From: an uncultured Eubacteriales bacterium
Lineage (GTDB): Bacteria > Bacillota > Clostridia > Peptostreptococcales > Anaerovoracaceae
DNA: 8,206 nucleotides
Assembly: GCA_902766185.1 (NCBI GenBank)
Contig: CACXCQ010000254.1
Location: forward strand, 1-8,206
Direction: 5' to 3'
The notes under the pieces were generated by a model. That model had not been told where the DNA came from, searched no databases, and saw only the letters and a program-made list of their open reading frames with translations. Position numbers and translations under genes: made by a program. Position 1 is the first letter of the stretch. Each line of letters starts with the position of its first letter. Of this stretch, positions 5,267 through 8,206 are shown one piece after another.

Positions 5267-6232
5267 TCACCATCGATCTGCGCTTCCGGCCGGCAGATAG
5301 CAGATGCGCATTGCGAATTTGACGCTCCTTCTTTTGGACAGAGGCCACATGCAGCTGATCTCCTTTTTTACCGGGAGCTCCGCGATGGCCTCCCCCGCCT
5401 GTCTGGCGCCGTCCACCGTGCCGATTACCGGTCCTGACGCCCCTTTCGGGGTGTAGATGATGTGCTCCTCATAGCCGTAGATGACGCCCTCTCTGGCCGC
5501 GGCGAAAACCGCTTCGTTGAATCGCTTCCCCATATCCGCGGAGTGCTTCCTGGTGGTCTGGAACACCGCAGCGTTCAGCTCCTGCGCAAACCTGACCTCC
5601 ATGCCCCTGTCCTCGGTATCTTTAAGGGCGTACTGGAACAGTCCCCGGAAGGCGTTGTTCAACTGACTGTGCACGCCGGCCACCACAGCGTTATCGCAGA
5701 TCACATCTCCCAGGTCGATCGCATAGCTTTCGTTGCTGCGGTAGATCTCCTCCAGCGTCTCCTGCAGCGCGGCCAGTTCAGGGCCGGCGATCTCCTCCAG
5801 GCTGCCAGCATCCTCCGGATCGTCCCCCGGCGCCATGGCCAGCTTTTGCATGACGCGAAGCAGCTGTTCTGTGTATGCCAGATAATCCTCGTCGGTGATG
5901 CCCGCGTAATCCGCCGCGCTGAACGTAAGCTTCTCCGATGGGGACAGCCCGTACCGGCGAAATGCCTCCGCCGCCGTCTCCGGCCTGTAGTCCGACAGGA
6001 TGATGCTACCGCAATGGTCCGCCAGCTTCCGCAGGTCCAGATCGTTGCATTTGCCCGCCCCAAGGATCAGAAGGGACCCTCCGGCAGGCGTGCAGCTCAC
6101 GATAAACCGCGTCAGTTCAGCCCGGTAGGCTTTCCAGTCGTTAAACTCGTCGTCTTTGGACGCGCGCTGACAGAATTGGTCATAGATCAGCTGCGCCCGG
6201 CCTGCCTTTGCGGTGTGCGTATCGTCCTTCAT
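5267..6232 (-). CDS. SAM-dependent methyltransferase-like protein, uncharacterised
   Basis: This is 321 residues from the chosen start and soluble. A Rossmann-type motif I is clear: SLLILGAGKCNDLDL (53-67), a glycine-rich turn after a hydrophobic strand, followed by SIILSDYRPE (76-85), where Asp81 is the acidic residue that would bind the SAM ribose. Next come FSAADYAG (104-111), resembling motif II, a long acidic helical insertion (about 113-175), and a mixed region including VVAGVHSQLNNAFRGLF (183-199). The C-terminus (EISCMWPLSKRRSVKFAMRI) looks like the last strands of a class I methyltransferase. I do not recognise a specific family and the substrate is unknown. ATG at 6232 is supported by AAGGGG (6245-6240); the frame runs on to 6325 but that part covers the divergent promoter region. 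It is divergent from lplA and upstream of the metal-exporter operon. Confidence 0.7.
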   Translation of the reverse strand: MKDDTHTAKAGRAQLIYDQFCQRASKDDEFNDWKAYRAELTRFIVSCTPAGGSLLILGAGKCNDLDLRKLADHCGSIILSDYRPETAAEAFRRYGLSPSEKLTFSAADYAGITDEDYLAYTEQLLRVMQKLAMAPGDDPEDAGSLEEIAGPELAALQETLEEIYRSNESYAIDLGDVICDNAVVAGVHSQLNNAFRGLFQYALKDTEDRGMEVRFAQELNAAVFQTTRKHSADMGKRFNEAVFAAAREGVIYGYEEHIIYTPKGASGPVIGTVDGARQAGEAIAELPVKKEISCMWPLSKRRSVKFAMRICYLPAGSADRW

Positions 6233-6281
6233 GCCGCTTCCCCTTGTACCTTCCTTATCCGTTGTCGAATCGTGTTTCCTG

Positions 6282-6338
6282 CATTTTATCACAAAACGGC
6301 AAAGAATACTCCCTTCCGCGGGCATTCGTGATAGAATG
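6282..6338. promoter_or_regulatory. Divergent promoter region with inverted repeat between methyltransferase gene and lplA
   Basis: CATTTTATCAC (6282-6292) and GTGATAGAATG (6328-6338) are inverted copies matching at 10 of 11 positions. Read outward, each contains a -10-like box preceded by TGA: TAAAAT on the minus strand (6288-6283) and TAGAAT on the plus strand (6332-6337). Both have poor -35 boxes. The copies may be the two -10 regions, operator half-sites, or both. Expression of both genes probably starts here. Confidence 0.45.
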
Positions 6339-6377
6339 GGCGCAGACGCAACGCAGCGAAGAAAAGGAGCAAGCAGG

Positions 6378-7358
6378 ATGATCTATATCGAATCCTCCAG
6401 CACAGACCCATACTACAACCTGGCCCTCGAGGAATACGTCTTCGAGCAGATGGACCAGAGCCAGAGCTATTTTCTGCTCTGGCAGAACGACAACGCCATC
6501 ATCGTCGGGAAGTACCAGAATACCGCTGAAGAGGTGAACCGGGAATTCGTGGAGAAGCAGGGGATCCGGGTGGCCCGCAGGCTTTCCGGCGGCGGAGCGG
6601 TCTACCACGACAAAGGAAATCTCAACTTCACCTTCATCACGGAGCAGAAGGGCTTCGCGAACTTCAACTTCAAGGCGTTCGTGAAGCCGGTGCTTCAGGC
6701 GCTGCAAAGCCTGGGCGTAGAGGCGGAGTTCACCGGGCGCAACGATCTGGCTCTGGACGGGAAGAAGTTCTCCGGAAACTCTCAGTACGCGAAACGCGGC
6801 CGACTGCTTCACCACGGCTGCATCATGCTGGACTCCAATCTGGAGAAGGTGCAGGACGCCCTGAACGTCAAGGACGCCAAGTTCACCTCGAAGAGCGTCA
6901 AATCGGTGCGCAGCCGCATCACCACCATCAACGAGCACGCGCCGCGAAGGATCTCCATGGAGGAATTCAAAAGCGCCCTGAAGCAGCAGGTCTTCGCCCA
7001 AAACCAGGTCACCGAGTACGAGCTCACCGAAGCCGACCAGCAGGCGATTCTGGCGCTGATGCGTGAAAAGTACGAGACATGGGAATGGAACTACGGCTTC
7101 AGCCGGCCATACTCCCTTCGCCGGGAAAAAAAATTCGACTACGGCCTGGTCACCGTGGATATGGATGTGGAACAGGGCGTCATCTCGCGGATCCATCTGT
7201 CCGGCGACTTTTTCGGCGACGGCGATCTGCGGGAACTGGAGCAGAAGCTGACCGGCGTCCCCCTGGACGATCACCTTGCCCAAAGGCTGGAGGAGCTGGG
7301 GATAAGCAACTGTATTCACGGCGCGTCCGCCGGGGATATCGCCCTGCTCATGAAATAG
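6378..7358 (+). CDS. lplA: Lipoate-protein ligase A
   Basis: This 326-residue cytoplasmic enzyme activates free lipoate with ATP and transfers it to a lysine on lipoyl domains such as GcvH or E2 subunits of 2-oxo-acid dehydrogenases. Diagnostic segments are YYNLALEEYV (12-21), RRLSGGGAVYHDKGNLNF (67-84), which is the lipoyl-AMP loop, and GRNDLALDGKKFSGNSQY (120-137) with the likely catalytic Lys130, then LLHHGCIML (143-151). The small C-terminal accessory domain (about 225-326) is present, with KYETWEWNYG at its start, so the length matches complete bacterial LplA and not the shorter LipM/LipL type. AAAGGAG (6363-6369) eight bases before ATG 6378 fixes the start; upstream ATGs in frame lie in the promoter region. 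No lipoate-dependent enzyme is in the window, so the target is unknown. It ends 35 bases before a strong terminator. Confidence 0.93.
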   Translation: MIYIESSSTDPYYNLALEEYVFEQMDQSQSYFLLWQNDNAIIVGKYQNTAEEVNREFVEKQGIRVARRLSGGGAVYHDKGNLNFTFITEQKGFANFNFKAFVKPVLQALQSLGVEAEFTGRNDLALDGKKFSGNSQYAKRGRLLHHGCIMLDSNLEKVQDALNVKDAKFTSKSVKSVRSRITTINEHAPRRISMEEFKSALKQQVFAQNQVTEYELTEADQQAILALMREKYETWEWNYGFSRPYSLRREKKFDYGLVTVDMDVEQGVISRIHLSGDFFGDGDLRELEQKLTGVPLDDHLAQRLEELGISNCIHGASAGDIALLMK

Positions 7359-7393
7359 AAGGATCGGAGGATCCGGGTATCGCAACAGACATC

Positions 7394-7430
7394 AAAAGCC
7401 CGGGCTTGCTGGACCGCATCCCGGGCTTTT
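7394..7430. terminator. Bidirectional terminator between lplA and the STAS gene
   Basis: AAAAGCCCGGG (7394-7404) pairs perfectly with CCCGGGCTTTT (7420-7430) around a 15-base loop. The flanking A-run and T-run give a U-tail in both directions, serving convergent lplA and the STAS gene. Confidence 0.85.
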
Positions 7431-7459
7431 CGACACATTCGTTTCGGTTCTATAAGCTT

Positions 7460-7759
7460 CTACTCGATGGTCAGGATCTCTGAAAATCCGGTGACATCGA
7501 GGATGTCCTGGATGACCGGATCGACGTTGGTGATCTTGAGCTCGCCTCCTTCGGGCAGATCCTGCTGCGTTTCCAGCAGCACCCGCAGGCCTGCGGATGA
7601 GATGTATTTCAGCTTCGTAAAGTCGAGCACCAGTTCCTGGACGTCATCCAGACATTCTTTGATCTGCGCATTCAGATCAGGTGACGTGATCGTGTCGAGT
7701 TTCCCTTCCAGTGCAAAGGTCGTTCTGTTTCCGTCTATCATTTTCTCGATTGTCAGCAT
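7460..7759 (-). CDS. STAS-domain anti-sigma factor antagonist-like protein
   Basis: This 99-residue protein is a single STAS domain of the SpoIIAA/RsbV type. The layout fits: an N-terminal strand pair (FALEGKLDTITSPDL, 15-29), LVLDFTKLKYISSAGLRVLL (43-62) with the phosphorylation-site signature, and a C-terminal helix (DPVIQDILDVTGF, 80-92). Ser55, before AGL, matches the serine phosphorylated by SpoIIAB- or RsbW-type kinases in known members; Ser54 is the alternative. In the classic system the unphosphorylated protein binds the kinase/anti-sigma factor and frees a sigma factor. No sigma factor is next to it; instead a gene with a HATPase-like N-terminus lies divergently, 68 bp away, and could be its partner. 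AGGAA before ATG supports the start. A role in sporulation is not implied. Confidence 0.9.
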   Translation of the reverse strand: MLTIEKMIDGNRTTFALEGKLDTITSPDLNAQIKECLDDVQELVLDFTKLKYISSAGLRVLLETQQDLPEGGELKITNVDPVIQDILDVTGFSEILTIE

Positions 7760-7778
7760 GTTGTTCCTCGCGTATAAT
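7750..7778 (+). promoter_or_regulatory. Near-consensus SigA promoter for the HATPase-like gene
   Basis: TTGTCA (7750-7755) and TATAAT (7773-7778) are 17 bp apart, one base from full consensus. The start site would be near 7785, giving a leader of about 43 bases with AAGGAA at 7813-7818. The -35 lies inside the first codons of the STAS gene. Confidence 0.75.
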
Positions 7779-7807
7779 AATTAATGTGATATTTTTATTC
7801 TACTCTA

Positions 7808-7836
7808 ATTATAAGGAATAAAGCACCATGAAATCA
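7808..7836 (-). promoter_or_regulatory. Possible promoter for the STAS gene
   Basis: On the minus strand TATAAT (7813-7808) is preceded at 17 bp by TGATTT (7836-7831), a weak -35. Transcription would begin near 7801, run through the rightward promoter, and reach the STAS start at 7759. The -35 lies inside the opposite gene's coding sequence. Confidence 0.4.
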
Positions 7837-8206
7837 ATCACGATTTACAATATGGAGGAAGAATATCCCGCGGCTGCCCAGCTGATCGAAGAAATATTTC
7901 GCCGCAGAAAGCTCAGCAGAGTCGTGCGCACCGAAACGATGATGATCTTCGAGGCGCTGTATCACAATGTGCAGCAGAAACTGGCGGGCAGCAGCATTCC
8001 GGTCACGCTCACCGTCAAGCAGAGGCTGGGGGATCTGAAGATCACTCTTGGCTTCGAGGGCGGAATGATGGATCCCGCAGAAAACTACGATGCGCTTTCT
8101 CCAGAGACGCAGATCCTGAAAACGTATTCCGACAAGTACAACTACAGTTATCGCTTCGGCTATAACAAGATCGAGATCGAGGTCAGGAAGAGCATTCAGT
8201 TGACAC
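7828..8206 (+). CDS. Protein with N-terminal HATPase (GHKL)-like domain, 3' end outside window
   Basis: The frame opens at ATG 7828, nine bases after AAGGAA, and is still open at the window end (126 residues seen). The visible part resembles anti-sigma-type HATPase domains: an N-box-like FEALYHNVQQKL (41-52), strands around TLTVKQRLGDLKITLGF, a GFEGGMMDP segment (75-83) in the place of the DxGxxFDP box, and a closing NKIEIEVRKS strand (113-122). The boxes are degenerate: the Asp of the DxG motif is replaced and the N-box Asn is displaced, so ATP binding is uncertain. The visible end (KSIQLT) could lead into a further domain such as a membrane transporter, but this is not shown. Divergent pairing with the STAS gene is the best clue to function: STAS binding or phosphorylation. 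Confidence 0.6.
   Translation, partial: MKSITIYNMEEEYPAAAQLIEEIFRRRKLSRVVRTETMMIFEALYHNVQQKLAGSSIPVTLTVKQRLGDLKITLGFEGGMMDPAENYDALSPETQILKTYSDKYNYSYRFGYNKIEIEVRKSIQLT

Noticed and set aside
6233..6325. N-terminal extension of the methyltransferase-like protein
   Set aside because: It runs through the shared promoter region. The ATG at 6232 has AAGGGG at good spacing.
6213..6377. N-terminal extension of LplA to an ATG at 6213
   Set aside because: It would cover the divergent promoter region and add 55 residues absent from the family. The ATG at 6378 has the ribosome site and begins the conserved sequence.
6233..6377. Riboswitch or other structured RNA upstream of lplA or the methyltransferase gene
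   Set aside because: No conserved riboswitch core or long stem was visible, and the leaders from the likely start sites are only about 35-45 bases.
6255..7385. 376-codon open frame on the minus strand
   Set aside because: It lies opposite lplA, which carries all family motifs. The antisense product shows no recognisable domain.

Overview
The window looks like a stretch of chromosome from a fairly GC-rich, low-profile member of the Clostridia (Bacillota). The reasons are purine-rich Shine-Dalgarno sites (AAGGAGG, GGAGGA) before nearly every gene, SigA-type promoters, a SpoIIAA-like STAS protein, a zinc-ribbon/membrane/OB-fold protein, and a Hanks-type kinase beside a small HTH protein of a kind I recall from Lachnospiraceae-like genomes. 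Genus cannot be fixed from the sequence alone. I see no mobile element, CRISPR array, rRNA or tRNA, and no gene-free stretch longer than about 150 bases.

Layout, left to right. (1) 2-202 (+): the last 66 residues of a ROK-family glucokinase. (2) 252-1472 (-): a membrane-anchored Ser/Thr kinase without PASTA domains, convergent with the glucokinase. (3) 1565-2008 (+): an XRE-type HTH protein, divergent from the kinase across a short AT-rich region with overlapping -10 boxes and a near-palindrome. (4) 2160-2744 (+): a zinc-ribbon, single-TM, OB-fold-like protein, closed by a perfect 13-bp hairpin. (5) Leftward genes: a SAM-methyltransferase-like protein (5267-6232), a CDF metal exporter (4088-5218) and a PLP-dependent cysteine-desulfurase-like protein (2816-4084). 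The last two are separated by 3 bp and form an operon; the methyltransferase may read into them, but an extended -10 promoter lies between. (6) 6378-7358 (+): lipoate-protein ligase A, divergent from the methyltransferase. (7) 7460-7759 (-): a STAS anti-anti-sigma-like protein, convergent with lplA over a bidirectional terminator. (8) 7828-end (+): the start of a gene whose N-terminal domain resembles a degenerate GHKL/HATPase domain, divergent from the STAS gene.

How the genes may work together. Two pairs look like signalling modules: kinase plus HTH protein, and STAS plus HATPase-like protein. Both are head-to-head around compact shared promoters. The metal exporter and PLP enzyme are co-transcribed. 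Exporter site residues (NxxxD in TM2, DxxxD in TM5, no His) point to Mn(II) or a related hard metal rather than Zn(II). The PLP enzyme has the family's Lys but lacks Cys where SufS-type desulfurases carry it. The most promising poorly described item is the kinase/HTH pair, because the kinase has DFN in place of DFG, no glycine-rich loop, a low-complexity activation-segment insert and a repetitive linker to three membrane helices.
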